Positions 1 through 10,900 of a stretch of 36,885 bases of DNA are shown here, in pieces (the first letter of the stretch is position 1; every line of letters begins with the position of its first letter). The stretch comes from a virus. The notes below the pieces were generated by a model. The model was not told the origin of the DNA, ran no database searches, and saw only the letters and a program-made list of their open reading frames with translations. The position numbers were made by a program, and so were the translations under genes. The stretch covers positions 1 to 36,885 of the IMG/VR virus record IMGVR_UViG_3300030380_002335; one strand, 5' to 3'.

Positions 1-149
1 CCTGTGAGCCTTTCTTTTTCAGAAATTTTTTCATTATAAGGAATTTCATTGTTTAATCTAGCTCTAGTCTCTTTAATCTCTGCTAGTCTTTCAAAATTAG
101 TTTCATTTTGTTGCAAAGCAGAAGATTGGTGTGGTAGTGTAAATTTCAT
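1..149 (-). CDS. Partial hypothetical protein (N-terminal 49 residues)
   Basis: An open frame starts at ATG 149-147 and runs off the low-coordinate edge without a stop. It begins MKFTLPHQSSALQQNE and continues as a charged, Glu/Lys/Arg-rich, probably helical stretch. Its ATG shares one base with the TAA stop of the upstream basic-protein gene (TAATG), the junction type used repeatedly in this genome, which supports it as real. No function can be assigned from this fragment. Confidence 0.6.
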   Translation of the reverse strand, partial: MKFTLPHQSSALQQNETNFERLAEIKETRARLNNEIPYNEKISEKERLT

Positions 150-430
150 TATTTTTTTTCTTTATGTTTATTACAGAAATTTCTAGCAGCTTCTTTGCTA
201 CCAAAACCCCATTTCTTTAATGCCATTTTTAATTTAGTTGGCTCTCCTTTATCGTTTTTTAAAGCTCCAGCCATACCAGCAAATCTACAAGCAAACGATA
301 CTCGGCGTTTACCTGTACCAGATGTTTGGCGATCACCTAGTGTTTTACCTGTTTCTTTCTTATAATCAGATCTCATTTTTCTATTAGATCTTTCATAAGC
401 TTTTTCTGTTATTTTTATTGGTGAATTCAT
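149..430 (-). CDS. Small basic protein of unknown function
   Basis: This 93-residue protein is strongly basic (Lys/Arg-rich, many single Lys and KK pairs). Two recognisable stretches are SFACRFAGMAG near residues 45-55 and KKWGFGSKEAARNF near residues 72-85. From memory, the pairing of a FAGM motif with a WGFGSKEAA motif recurs in small proteins of uncultured marine phages, but I know no proven role. It lies one base after the stop of the M15 peptidase gene and joins the next gene by a TAATG overlap, so it belongs to the same transcript as the lysis genes. Basic composition would suit a nucleic-acid-binding or packaged protein, but that is only inference. Confidence 0.8.
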   Translation of the reverse strand: MNSPIKITEKAYERSNRKMRSDYKKETGKTLGDRQTSGTGKRRVSFACRFAGMAGALKNDKGEPTKLKMALKKWGFGSKEAARNFCNKHKEKK

Positions 431-431
431 A

Positions 432-785
432 TTAATATGTCCAAATTACGTTTTGTGATTTATCTTTATCTACATCTACATGTATAAATGTATTAGCCAC
501 TCCTAGTCGTTTAAAACCTACTTCTAACAATGCTTTTGTCATTTCAAACCTATCTCTAGAACTAGAACAAGCTATATCAGCGGCTAATCCTTTTAAATGG
601 GACGAAAGCTCAACACCTCCAACTTTTTTATTATGATCTTTAGTTCTAAAACCGCTATTTATACGCATTGGCTTACCATATATTTTACGAGCAGCATCAA
701 GCATATGTAGTATTTCTTTATTCATATTAGACCCGCTACCCGGTTTATCAGGTGAATCAAATTCTTTTATTTTAAAGTATTTCAC
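432..785 (-). CDS. M15-family peptidase (probable endolysin)
   Basis: This 117-residue protein matches the compact zinc-dependent D-Ala-D-Ala peptidase type (M15_3) that cuts the peptide cross-links of peptidoglycan. Visible signature: INSGFRT at residues 42-48, then SSHLKGLAADIA, which supplies H63 and D70 (H-x6-D), and IHVDVD, which supplies H102 and D104. These are the expected zinc ligands and catalytic-site residues, and the length is normal for a single-domain phage enzyme with no wall-binding domain. No signal peptide is seen, so a holin is needed for export. The start codon is GTG at 785-783, overlapping the TGA stop of the small membrane-protein gene upstream (GTGA), which implies coupled translation. 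The fold call is firm; the lytic role is inferred from the neighbour and phage context. Confidence 0.88.
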   Translation of the reverse strand: MKYFKIKEFDSPDKPGSGSNMNKEILHMLDAARKIYGKPMRINSGFRTKDHNKKVGGVELSSHLKGLAADIACSSSRDRFEMTKALLEVGFKRLGVANTFIHVDVDKDKSQNVIWTY

Positions 786-943
786 TTTTTATCATTTTGT
801 TTTACCTCTCTCCATTTAGCTATAGTGTAACCTATAGTAACTAATAAAAGTATTATTTTTAAACCATCTTCTATATGAGTAAATGTTGTTACGCCTAATG
901 TACCTGCATTCATTGCGTATAATCTAATATCTGCTATATTCAT
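782..943 (-). CDS. Small one-TM membrane protein, candidate holin
   Basis: This 53-residue ORF fills the gap before the endolysin. The first 27 residues (MNIADIRLYAMNAGT...) are mildly polar. A hydrophobic helix covers about residues 28-43 (LKIILLLVTIGYTIAK), and the tail WREVKQNDKK is positively charged, suggesting a cytoplasmic C-terminus. Its TGA stop overlaps the GTG start of the M15 peptidase. A tiny single-TM protein translationally coupled to an endolysin is the standard position for a holin. It could also be a pinholin or a spanin subunit; it has no lipobox Cys. A second holin-like gene lies at 34050-34511, so which one triggers lysis is open. Confidence 0.7.
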   Translation of the reverse strand: MNIADIRLYAMNAGTLGVTTFTHIEDGLKIILLLVTIGYTIAKWREVKQNDKK

Positions 944-944
944 T

Positions 945-1349
945 TTATTCTCCGCAGGGTTTACCTGTTTTTACGTTAATCCAATTTTCATTTTCAAACC
1001 AATCACGTAATGTAGCGCCTTTTTTACGAGCACCTTTTACGTTTGATTTACTTGATCTTTTATATTTACCTTTAGAAGCAGCGGATTCTTTAGCAGCAAT
1101 TACTTTAGCTTTTTCTTCAGCACTCATATTATCTACTTTAGATTTAGGTAAACAAACCTTACGAGTTCCACCACCTTTTTGCTTCTGTAAAGGAGTTTCA
1201 CGCATTTTTTCAGCATGAGATACACCTACTTTATTACCATTACCTCTACCGGATACAGCAGCGGTTCTATTACGCATTTTATTCCAAGGCTTTGAGTGCA
1301 TTACAGTTGCAGCACAGTGCTGGAAAGGAGTTCCTTGTTCGTATGCCAT
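945..1349 (-). CDS. Basic protein with DWF/KTGKPCG C-terminal motif (DUF5872-like)
   Basis: This 134-residue protein is rich in Lys, Arg, Gly and Ser. The central part is a low-complexity basic linker (EEKAKVIAAKESAASKGKYK and following). The C-terminus reads LRDWFENENWINVKTGKPCG, resembling small phage and giant-virus proteins grouped under DUF5872, recalled from memory. Cys residues at 12, 46 and near the end might bind metal, but no clean zinc-finger spacing is seen. It starts at ATG 1349-1347, overlapping by one base the stop of the preceding gene (TAATG), and ends two bases before the holin candidate. The function of this family is unknown; abundance of positive charge suggests binding to DNA or to the virion interior. 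Confidence 0.75.
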   Translation of the reverse strand: MAYEQGTPFQHCAATVMHSKPWNKMRNRTAAVSGRGNGNKVGVSHAEKMRETPLQKQKGGGTRKVCLPKSKVDNMSAEEKAKVIAAKESAASKGKYKRSSKSNVKGARKKGATLRDWFENENWINVKTGKPCGE

Positions 1350-1591
1350 TATTTCTTATCTAATTTTCGCATTGCAGCATTTCTAGCACACTTCATTTTT
1401 TTAGCGTAACTAGGATTGCGTTTGCGGTTAAACACTATTTGTTGATTTAAACTACCAACAATCTTCTTTTTATTACCTTTTCTGCTTTTAATAAGCCAAT
1501 CAGCCAAAGCACTACAGCTAAGCTCTTTAAACTTACCTTCAGCATCAGGAGCGTCAGAGTCTTTCCACTCAGGTCTTTTTTCTTTTGCCAT
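1349..1591 (-). CDS. Small basic protein, unknown function
   Basis: This 80-residue protein begins acidic (PEWKDSDAPDAEGKF) and turns strongly basic. Key stretches are CSALADWLIKSRKG near residues 26-39, then QQIVFNRKRNPSYAKKMKCA near residues 49-68. From memory, the ADWLIKSR and FNRKRNP motifs recur in clusters of tiny proteins in uncultured marine phages. It shares an (A/L)xW(L/F)I segment and a Cys-Ala/Lys-rich helix with the 59-residue protein just upstream, in the opposite order. It overlaps that gene by 23 bases and the following gene by one base. No enzymatic motif is visible. Confidence 0.78.
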   Translation of the reverse strand: MAKEKRPEWKDSDAPDAEGKFKELSCSALADWLIKSRKGNKKKIVGSLNQQIVFNRKRNPSYAKKMKCARNAAMRKLDKK

Positions 1592-1748
1592 TACAGTCTT
1601 GCATGTTTATAAACCAGTTAGCTAATTGCTTGTCACGGCCAGTAGCTTCTTTTCTAGCTTTTAATTTTTTAACTTTAGCGCAAGTAACATCGCCTCCGTA
1701 TAATTTATTAATACGAGCTTTTAAAACTCCGCGATATGCTTTTGCCAT
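1569..1748 (-). CDS. Small basic protein (59 aa), unknown function
   Basis: A 59-residue frame runs from ATG 1748-1746 to TGA 1571-1569. It starts MAKAYRGVLKARINKLYGGD and continues with TCAKVKKLKARKEATGRDK and LANWFINMQDC; roughly one residue in three is Lys or Arg. It starts inside the stop codon of the previous gene (TAATG) and fills what would otherwise be a 150-base hole in a gap-free operon. Its ANWFI/Cys-Lys pattern resembles the 80-residue neighbour. The function is unknown. Confidence 0.75.
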   Translation of the reverse strand: MAKAYRGVLKARINKLYGGDVTCAKVKKLKARKEATGRDKQLANWFINMQDCNGKRKKT

Positions 1749-1993
1749 TACTTTTTCTTTTTACCACCTCCATAGTTTCCAGGTCCACCAGCTTTAGTAC
1801 ATCTTACACCCCATCCAGAAGCGTAAGCGCTAGGCCAAACTTTAAATTTTCTTTTTGCCGCAGCTTTACAAGCTGAACTTATTTTACCATAAAGTGGTGA
1901 TCCTTCCATTTCAACAGGATTTAGTTTGCCAGCCGTTTCAGTTTTATTTGGCGGCGATGGCGCTGGTCTTTCTTTAAATTTTTTATTTGGCAT
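1748..1993 (-). CDS. Small basic protein with VWPSAYASG motif (DUF5872-like)
   Basis: I place the start at the ATG at 1993-1991, giving 81 residues beginning MPNKKFKERPAPSPPNK. An in-frame ATG at 2020 would add nine residues overlapping the end of the giant gene more deeply and is less likely. After a Pro-rich N-terminus comes CKAAAKRKFKVWPSAYASG followed by WGVRC and a Gly/Lys tail. The CKAA...VWPSAYASG...C pattern is typical, from memory, of the small DUF5872-type proteins of phages and large DNA viruses. Its start overlaps the giant gene's stop by 11 bases and it ends in a TAATG junction. The role is unknown. Confidence 0.78.
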   Translation of the reverse strand: MPNKKFKERPAPSPPNKTETAGKLNPVEMEGSPLYGKISSACKAAAKRKFKVWPSAYASGWGVRCTKAGGPGNYGGGKKKK

Positions 1994-4900
1994 CTTTTTT
2001 ATTTTTATTTTGTAACTCAATTATTTTATTTACTCTATCCTTCTCGTATTTTAAGGATTTTATTTCTTTTTTAGTTAAACCAAGATCCAATAAAGTTTCT
2101 ACTTGTTGAGATTTAGTAGTTTCTTTCATCATGTTTTCTACTTTTAACTCAGCTTCCATTTCAGGTGTTATAACAACTTTTTCTTCTACACCATAATAAG
2201 GTAGTCCTACGTCCCAAGTACTCCAACCTAAAGATAAAGCTACTTTTTGCCAAGCAGCAGTTTGATCACTCATTATATTTCTTATAGCATTTATTTTTTG
2301 AACAGCCTCGTCAGCTGGTAAATTTGTCAATGCAGATATAACTTGAGCTACTGCTAAATAAGCAGGGTTATCAATATCTATACCTTGTTCTTTCATTTCT
2401 TTCATGTTCCATGAAAAACTTCTAGCACCACTGTTTAGTTTTCTTAGTTTAGCTTGGATAGGTGGAGATATTGAAAATAAAGCGTCAACAGCTTCTTCGT
2501 ATTCAGGTGTTTTTTTGCCAGCTTGTTCAGCTATTTCCATTAAAGTATTTTTTAATGTAACTACCAAAGCTCCTTGTATACCAAAACCTCTAACTTGAGA
2601 ATCAAACATACCGTTTAAAGTTCTGTTTATTCTTTGTTGTCTTTTTGCTTGATCTTTTTCATCAGCTTCATCACCATCAAATAATAAAAATTGAACACCT
2701 TGTTGAAGCGAGTTAAATATTAAATTTTGTATACCACCATAATAAACTATCTTAGATATATTTTGCTTCCAATCACCTCTACCGTTTATAAGATCTTGTA
2801 TAGCTCTTTTTTGTATTCTCGCGTACTGCATTTGAGTATTACCAAAAGATAATATTAAACGACCAGCTGCAGATCTTTGTTGATCACTTATTTTAGCTGC
2901 ATTACTAGACTGTTGACTTGTTTCAGATGTTTCTCTAAAATCTTCAAAAGCCTGTTGTTCTGCTGTTTTTTGATCAAAACCTTCTTTTAAATAACTATTA
3001 ACTCTGTTTCTATAAAAAGTAGCTCCACCTGTTGCAATAGCAAAACTATCAGCGTATCTAGTAAATACAAAACCTTTGTTTAGCGCTAAAGCAATAAACC
3101 TTTGAATCTTGTTACCGCTTTTATCTGCTGCTAAATCAGCTATTTCTGATTCTGTAATGTTTATTTTTAAACCTTCTCTTCTTGTTGTTAAGTAAGGTGA
3201 ATTTAATAAGAACATAACATCTGACCAGTACTGAGGTTGGTTTGCAAATGCTTTACCTGCTTGATAAGGATTATTATCTTTCCAATTAATAAAGTTAACA
3301 TTAGAAATTAACTGCAATAAAGCTGATCTAGTGTTAAGAAACATTACAACACCAACAGAATTATTTATCCAATCGTACCATTTTCTTGTTATTGAATCTT
3401 GGTTTACAGCTCTGTTGCTTCCTCTTTTCATTGCTTCTAATGAATTTTTTAAAGCAGTAACATAAGAAGTTCCAAAAGCAGCTTCAATTTTATTTAAATT
3501 TTTATCACTAAATATAATATCTACATTTTCTTGCCATTGAGTTAAATATTTTTGTCTATTAACTTTGTTTATGTTAGCTATTATATCTGTGCTTATTGTA
3601 CCAGCAACCCAACCGTCGCTAGTTCCAGGTCCTGGATAAGGATCTCCTTTTTGTATTGTAATTAATTCATCAGAAAAAACTTTTAAATCTGGGTCAGCTT
3701 TTACAAAATCGCTTAGTCTTTTTAAATCTCTTTTAGATAAACCAGGAACTGTCATACCTTGCTTGTCCCATATATAAGCTCTAATTGCATGCTCATAAGT
3801 AAATTTACCTATACCTGTTTCTTTTTTGAGGCTTTTAGGTATATTAGGGAAAGCGGCTTTTAATGCATTAAAATCATTTGAAGCAGATATTTTAGATGAT
3901 TCAATCTCTATTTCAGCTCTATTATAAGGATCTAATAAATTGTCTTTAAAAAAAGCCATTTGCGCATCACCAACTTTTCCTTTGCCTAGCATTTGATATA
4001 ACAACCCTGTAAAGTCTTCTGCAGACGGTGGTATATAAAAATTATACCTACCTTTGCTAGCACCTATTGTTTTTGCTTTAGCAGAAGAGTACTCTTTATA
4101 AGACTCTATACCTGTTTTCTTTTCTATAATATCATTTATTATTACATCAAATAATTTTTGCTTGCTTCTTAAAGCTATATGAGATCTTCCTTTCACATCT
4201 AATACGTCGTAAACAGCTTGAACAGCTTGAACGTTTAATATAGCATCATCGGCAAAATAAAAATCATTATATCCTTCAGCGGCTTTGCTTACAATCCAAT
4301 TAGCTTTTGCTTGCGGTGATCCATTGGCTAAACCTACTATGTTGTCAAATTTAAGAGTTATACCTTCTGATTTTAACCATTCAAATATAGCGGTACCTGC
4401 TTCAGGAGCTCTAGCAGTTAATATATAAACATTGTCATTTCCAAATTTGTTTACTGCTTTTTTAAGTTTATCAAACAGTGGTCCTCTTCTTCCTTGTACA
4501 ACTTTATTAAATTCACTAAAATCAAACTTAGCACCTATTTCTTCTAAGTTAGAGTGCTCTAAAGCAAACTCAGTAGCATTTATTTTTCTTATATCTCCAT
4601 TAGGCATTTCTACAATAACACTGCTATTTGTTATAGCTACAGTATCGTCAAAATCAAGAACAGATATGCCTTTTACTGGTGCATTAGGATCTCTTGCAAC
4701 ATTTACAGCTTTTTGATAATCTTCTAAAACTTTTATTTTATCAGCAACAGTTTGGCTACGCATTACTTTTTTACCAAAAGTATTATCTATATTTGCTGCG
4801 GCTTTTATTTTTAAAGGCAGTACTTTAGTTTTAAATGCTTTAAATTCTGCTTTAGCTTGTTGCAGTGTTATTTCACCTGTTAGTACTTGTGTAATAAGTT

Positions 4901-7900
4901 CATTAGCTTTTTGCCCAGCAATATCAATACCAACTTTAGACTTTATATTTAATTTACCTACAAAAAACTCACCTACTGTCATTTTAGGTTTAATAAGCTT
5001 ATAAGCAAAAGGATTAGCTGTGTTATTAGTGCTGTATCTTATCCAAGAAGCTAGACCATCTGGTAAAAAATCTAATTTACCTTGCTCTATTAAAGGTATA
5101 ACAAGATCATAAAAAGACTTAGGCATAGACTCATTTAAGCCAAGTGCTTTTAAAGCTTGGTCTGGACCAAACCTTAGCGCTATTTGAGAATAAGAAGCTC
5201 TTACAATTTTCATCTCAGATTTAACTTGACCTTTTATAGCAGCATCTAATAATTGCTTAGCAATTTGATTAGCAGGCATCATGTGCTCTTCTGCAATTTT
5301 AGTGACATCTATTTTACCAGTTATAGGATCTATAGCATAACCAATAACAGGTGCTAAATATCTTATAGGGTGGTTTTGATCAGCAGCGCTATCAGCTATA
5401 AATCTAGCAAAATCTGGAGCCGCGTCTTCATTATTTTTTATATAATCTTGTATTGCTAAAAATAGTTTTTCGATTTCATCAAATTTCTTTTTTATTAAAC
5501 CAGGATCATCTATAAATCTTTCTATAGCTCTAGGATTTAATATACCGCCTTTAGTACTGTATTTTACCCTACCTATAGCACCTTTTTTTATTTCGGTAGA
5601 CATAGCGGCTTGAAATTTTGCCTTTGTATTAAAAGTTAAACTAAATCCACCAGTCATTCCTCTTTGAATATACTCGCCTAGATCAGAGTTTAATTTAATA
5701 AAATCATCTATAGTATTAACAAACTTTATACCTTCTGCAGTAGTTAAATCAAATTCTTTTTTAGGAACTCCTTTAGAGTTTAAAATATCGGTTGCACGCT
5801 TACCAAGCAAAGGTAGTTCCACTGGATATTTACCTTTTATCCAATCTCTTGTAACTTCTTGTTCTTGTTTTCTTTTAGCTTGCGCTTTTTGTCTAGCGCC
5901 TTCTGCCTCTGTTTTGGCGCCTTCTGCTACTTGTTGGTCAATAGCTAGTTCAATACCTTTTAAAACTTGAAGTCTAGCTAGTAATTCCATTATGTTTTTT
6001 GCAGCTTGTGCTGGGCCTGATCTAGCGTCTTTTATATTACCAGCAGGATCCAGACCAAATACAGAATAAAAATAAGGCAAATTCAATTTACTTGGATCTA
6101 GTCTGTATTGTATTTGATTATTTACTTTTAAAGGTTTACCATCTGCTTTTTTTAATTGTATGTAAAAAGCATCTAACAGTTTTTGACCAAGCCTTCTACC
6201 TTCACCACCCACCTCAATAGGTTTACCATTTTTGTTTTTTATGGTAATTATATCAGCATTACCTTTTATTTGTTTTAACATAGTTAACAAAGATGGACCG
6301 TTGTTTTTTATAAACATTTGTATAGGTGTAACGTCGCCTTTACGTAAATTATCGTTTGGCTCTAATATACGTGACACTGGTATACCTAATTGATCTGCTA
6401 TTTGCTGTGCTGCAACTTCTGCAAAAGGTTTTAAATCTTTTAAAGTTATTTTATCTAAATCTATATTACCTAACTCTATTTCAGATTTAACTATGTCAAC
6501 TATAGATTTAATATCAGGGTTTTTCATAACCTTAAAAGGATCAACATCTATTGTCGTTGTTGCCGGCGAGTCTGATGTTTCAATTTCTGTAATGCCTTCT
6601 GATACTGTATCTAGTTCACTTGTATTAAAAACTACATCACCAAGATCTTTTGCTCTTTCAAATATTATATCAGCTCTATTACCTAGCCTACCTAAGTAAG
6701 TTGTTACTTCAAACTTAGGATTATAACCTTCTCCCTCTTCAAATAATGGTGTTGTTTTACCAGACCAAGACGCAATATCACCACCTATTATAAGCTCAAT
6801 AATAGCTTGTTTTATTCCATTTTCATCTATTCCTTTTACGCCTCTTCTTTCATAACCTATTTTACCTTTTATAAAACCAAAATTAGCTTCAACAATTGCT
6901 TCAGCAGCGGCATATTGTTCATCTCTTTGTTCTTGGTTTAAAGGTTTTGTTCTAACTATAGTAACTAAATCTTTGTTAGTTAAAATTCCTTCTTTAAAAC
7001 TATCAAACAGTTTAACACCTCTAGGCGTTAGTTTAGATCTTTTGCCACTTGGAGCTGTAATAACAACTTCTTCGTTTGTAAATCCTTCTCCCTGCCAAAC
7101 ATCACTGTCAACTATTTTGTTTAAAGCATCAACTGATAATTCTTTATTATTCCAAGCGTCAGCTAAAGTTTGAAAAAACTGTAGAGCTCCATTTGGACCA
7201 GAAAAATTCATGTTAAATGTAGAATCGGTGTTAGCTTTTACAGAATTATTAACACCATAACCTAACAGATTCCAAAAATTAAAATTATTAGCTTTTTTAA
7301 TATTTATTCTTTTAGCTGATAGTTCTTCTAAAAATGCTATTATAACCTCATCTGCTTTAGTTGTATCAGCTTTTGTAGTTATTCTTACGTAAGCATTAGG
7401 GTTGTTGTCTGCTAAATAGTTTAGTATTGATTCAGCAACAGGTATAAACGCATTAGAGTTAGTTCCTAGCGCTTCAGAGAATATAACATGATTAAGTTCA
7501 TGAAAAGTAGTTTCACTAGCCTGATTAGCAATAGAGTTTTGCTGCGATACAACAACATCGTAAACTAATTTAGTTTCGCCTTTAGCATTGGTTTGAGTAC
7601 TAACAAACGTAGTACCATTCATTGTGCCATCTTCTATACCTTCTATAAATTCATCTAGCTCTGCTTTTGCTTCTTCTGCTGTTAAATTATTTTTAGGATC
7701 ATTAACCCTTAAATCTAACATTTTTTTGTATCTAGCTATAGCTTGTTTGTTTGTTCTACCTAAAGAAAAATTTATATTTAAACCTTTTTGTTTTAAAGAT
7801 TTTAATAAATCTATACCCTTGTCTATGTTGTTTTTAAACTTTTCTTCTATATGAATTTGCTCAGATTCTTCATATATTTGATTATCGTTAGGATTATCTA

Positions 7901-10900
7901 TTCCTTTTCTCTGTAAGTTAGATACAGCTAAAGCATTTATTCTTTTTCTTTCATCTTTAGGAAGTAAATTAAATGTTTTAGTAAAAGCCTGTGTAAATAC
8001 ATCTCTAGCGCCAACTAGTTGATTAAATTCAACTCTTAAAGGTTCTATTAAGCTTTGTTTTGTTTCAAAATCGTATGCAGGGTTATTTCTTATTTCACTA
8101 GCTTTGTTTTGTAAATCAGCTATTCTGCTCATGGCTTTTGCGTATATAACAAAACCATCTACATCCATTTCTTTTATTTTATTGTTCAACTCTAATAAAA
8201 TATTCTCATTAGATTTAACTAAATCTAATTGAGTTTGTTTCATTTGTTGAACTTGCTCTGCCGTTAAGCTGCTTTTTACAACTTTTTCTTTATATCTATT
8301 GTCGTAAAGAGATTTTTCTATTTGATTATATTCATCTATATTACCTCTAAATTGATCATTTATTTTAGGAGAAGATAAAGAGTTGTATATTCCACCCGCA
8401 AGAGTAGGAGTAACATACACTATATGAGAAAAAAGTAAAGTATTAAAAGCGGCTTCATTAAAACCAGCTAATAAAGGTTTGCCATCTAATCCGTTTTGTA
8501 CAGTTAATGTTATTCCTAATTCACCTGTAGCATCTAAGCCAATTAATCTAGCGTATTCTGGTAAACCTTCTAGTCTTCTAGCACTCCAAGCTTCTATTCC
8601 TTTTTCTAGCTGTTCACCTCCACGCGTATTTTTCCATCTGGTTTTTAAATTTTTAAATAATTTAAATTCTGGTATAGTACCGGCTACTTCAGCTAAACTA
8701 TAACCAGTCATTGTAAGGTTCATTGTTTGAAAATCGTATGGTCTACCACCGTTTAGCATTTCGTTATATCTTTCACCTGCATACATACCACCTGTTGTAG
8801 CAGAGGCAGCGGTTATACCAGCATAAGGATTACCTGTTACATAAGTAGTACCTATCATGGTGGCATAAAAAGGAACTAATTCAAGTCCATAATTAAGAAT
8901 ATATTCCGAAAAGTTTCTAATACTAGAAAAAGCATTTGAGAACTCAGGCGCTTTTACATATCGCTCTTTACGTTTTTTTCTATACTCTATAACATCGCTT
9001 TGAACTTCAAGAAGTCTTTGTTGTTGCATTTTTAAACTCGCAGACTTGTCTGGAGTTGAACCTAATTCTATAAAAGCTAGTAATTGTTGAAGCCCACCTA
9101 AAGCGTAGCTAATACTGTTTATAGTCAAGTCTCCTGGTTTTCCTAATCCGCCAAAGTATTTTTCCATTTGGCTGTAATTTCTTTTTAACCATTCGATCTC
9201 ATATGCATCATCTTTATACTCTTGTCCTTTTTTAATATAATTGCTGTAATCCATTTGAACATCTCTTACAGCATATTTTAAATCTTTTTTAAGCGAATTA
9301 ACTCCTTCTATTCTCTTATTCATGTTTGTTAAAAGAGAATTATACTGCTTAGACAGGTCTGTTACATCAAAACCATTAGCTTGAGCTTCTTTTATTTCCT
9401 CAGCAAGAGAAATTAATTTTTGTTGATCTGAGTTTATAGCGGTAGTATACCTTCTTATATTGTTAGCTGTTGCTCCGTTTTTTATAGAATCAAATCTAAA
9501 TTCAAAATCAAACCTTTCTTCTAACTCTTTCTTGTTGTACACTTCTCCTGTTTTAGGATCTGTATAGCTTTTAGGTAATTCACCGCTGTATAGTATTTCG
9601 TTTTCTCTAGTTCTTTTTAAAACAAACTCAAATATAGATTCTCTTTCTTCATTAGATAAGTCTTCTAAATAATCTTTTTTAAGTTGATCATTAGCGCTAT
9701 ATATTTTTTCACCTTTTATTAATTGTCTAGCTAAACCTTCAATCTCACTTTTTGTTATAGTAGTTTTATTTCCTTGCTCTTTTCTTTCGTTTTCTAAAAT
9801 TTGCCTTGCTCTATCTAATTGAGACTCGTAAGGTTGATAAACCGTATTAGGCATGTTGGCAGGAGTTCTCATGTTCATTTTCATGTCCATACCACTTCCA
9901 GCGGCAAAACCAACATCAGGAGATACCTTGGGTTCAAAGCTTATGTTATTTACAAAGTTGTCTATTTCAACTTCTTTTTGAGGACTTATAGTAGTTAGGT
10001 TTACAAAATTATCATACTTCTCTTCTATAGATCCTTCGTAACTACTTGGTAAAACAATAACCTCAGATTGTTGTTGTCTATGAAGGTCTAAATACTCTGA
10101 TACACTTTTTATTTTTTCAAAACCTTTATCGTTGTTTCTTATTTTATTATCTATTTCTTGATAAGTGTATATATTCCCGTTTATCTTATATCTATTTTTG
10201 TTTTCAACAATTAAAGGTATATCAATTTTTATATTTTCAGAACCCATTACTAGGCCTTCATCTTCTTCTTCAGTTTTTATTTCTTGTATTTCAGGTATTT
10301 CAATATCGTATTCATCTATATTAAAATCAGGATTACCTACTCCAAGTATTTGAGCTATTGTTGCTGTTCTAAGAGGATCATTTTCAGCACTAGACCATTC
10401 CGACGAACCTATAGGTTTAGAATAAAAAACAGGGTCTCCGTCAGCACCGTAGGTTAACTTATACGCGCCAGCTCCTATATTATATGTTTTATTGTTTTCT
10501 GGTAAATTTAGTTGTCTGGCTAAGTTTCTGGTTTCTTCACTACCAAAAGCTTCTAAATCAAATATAACTTCACCATCTCTTGACGTGAACAGTGAAGCCG
10601 AAGAAGTATTTACCGGCTGTGATTCCGTATCTTTTTTGTCTGACTCCACAACAGGAATCGCATTCGCAGAGTCTTTTTCTTTTTTTGTTGCTTCGTTTGC
10701 TTTCTTAGCTGATTCTTTAGTTTCGTCGCTAAATGATTCAGGGTTTAATTCACCACTTCCATCTGTTTTAAATTTAGATGGTTTTTCTTTTTCTTTCTCT
10801 AAAGATTCATTGGCTTTTTTCCACTCTAAAACCTTGGCTTTAATCTCATCTTTAGTTAAACCCTGTCCTTGAAGTGAAGCAACATATGCTTGAAGTTCGT

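Noticed and set aside
1994-2020. Longer start (ATG at 2020) for the VWPSAYASG protein
   Set aside because: It would only add a Lys/Ile stretch read from the end of the giant gene. The ATG at 1993 gives the usual short overlap.
4640-4660. DFDD motif in the giant protein as the catalytic DxDxD of a crAss-like virion RNA polymerase
   Set aside because: The motif is DFDDT followed in order by LTAR and FADD, which is the HAD signature. The RNA polymerase double-barrel motif with three alternating Asp is not present.
10492-10872. Plus-strand open frame opposite the start of the giant gene (also 4432-4716, 6493-6699, 11385-11690, 33513-33743 and similar)
   Set aside because: They are antisense shadows of long minus-strand genes, rich in Ser/Leu/Phe as expected from reading AT-rich coding DNA backwards, with no domain and no neighbouring plus-strand genes.
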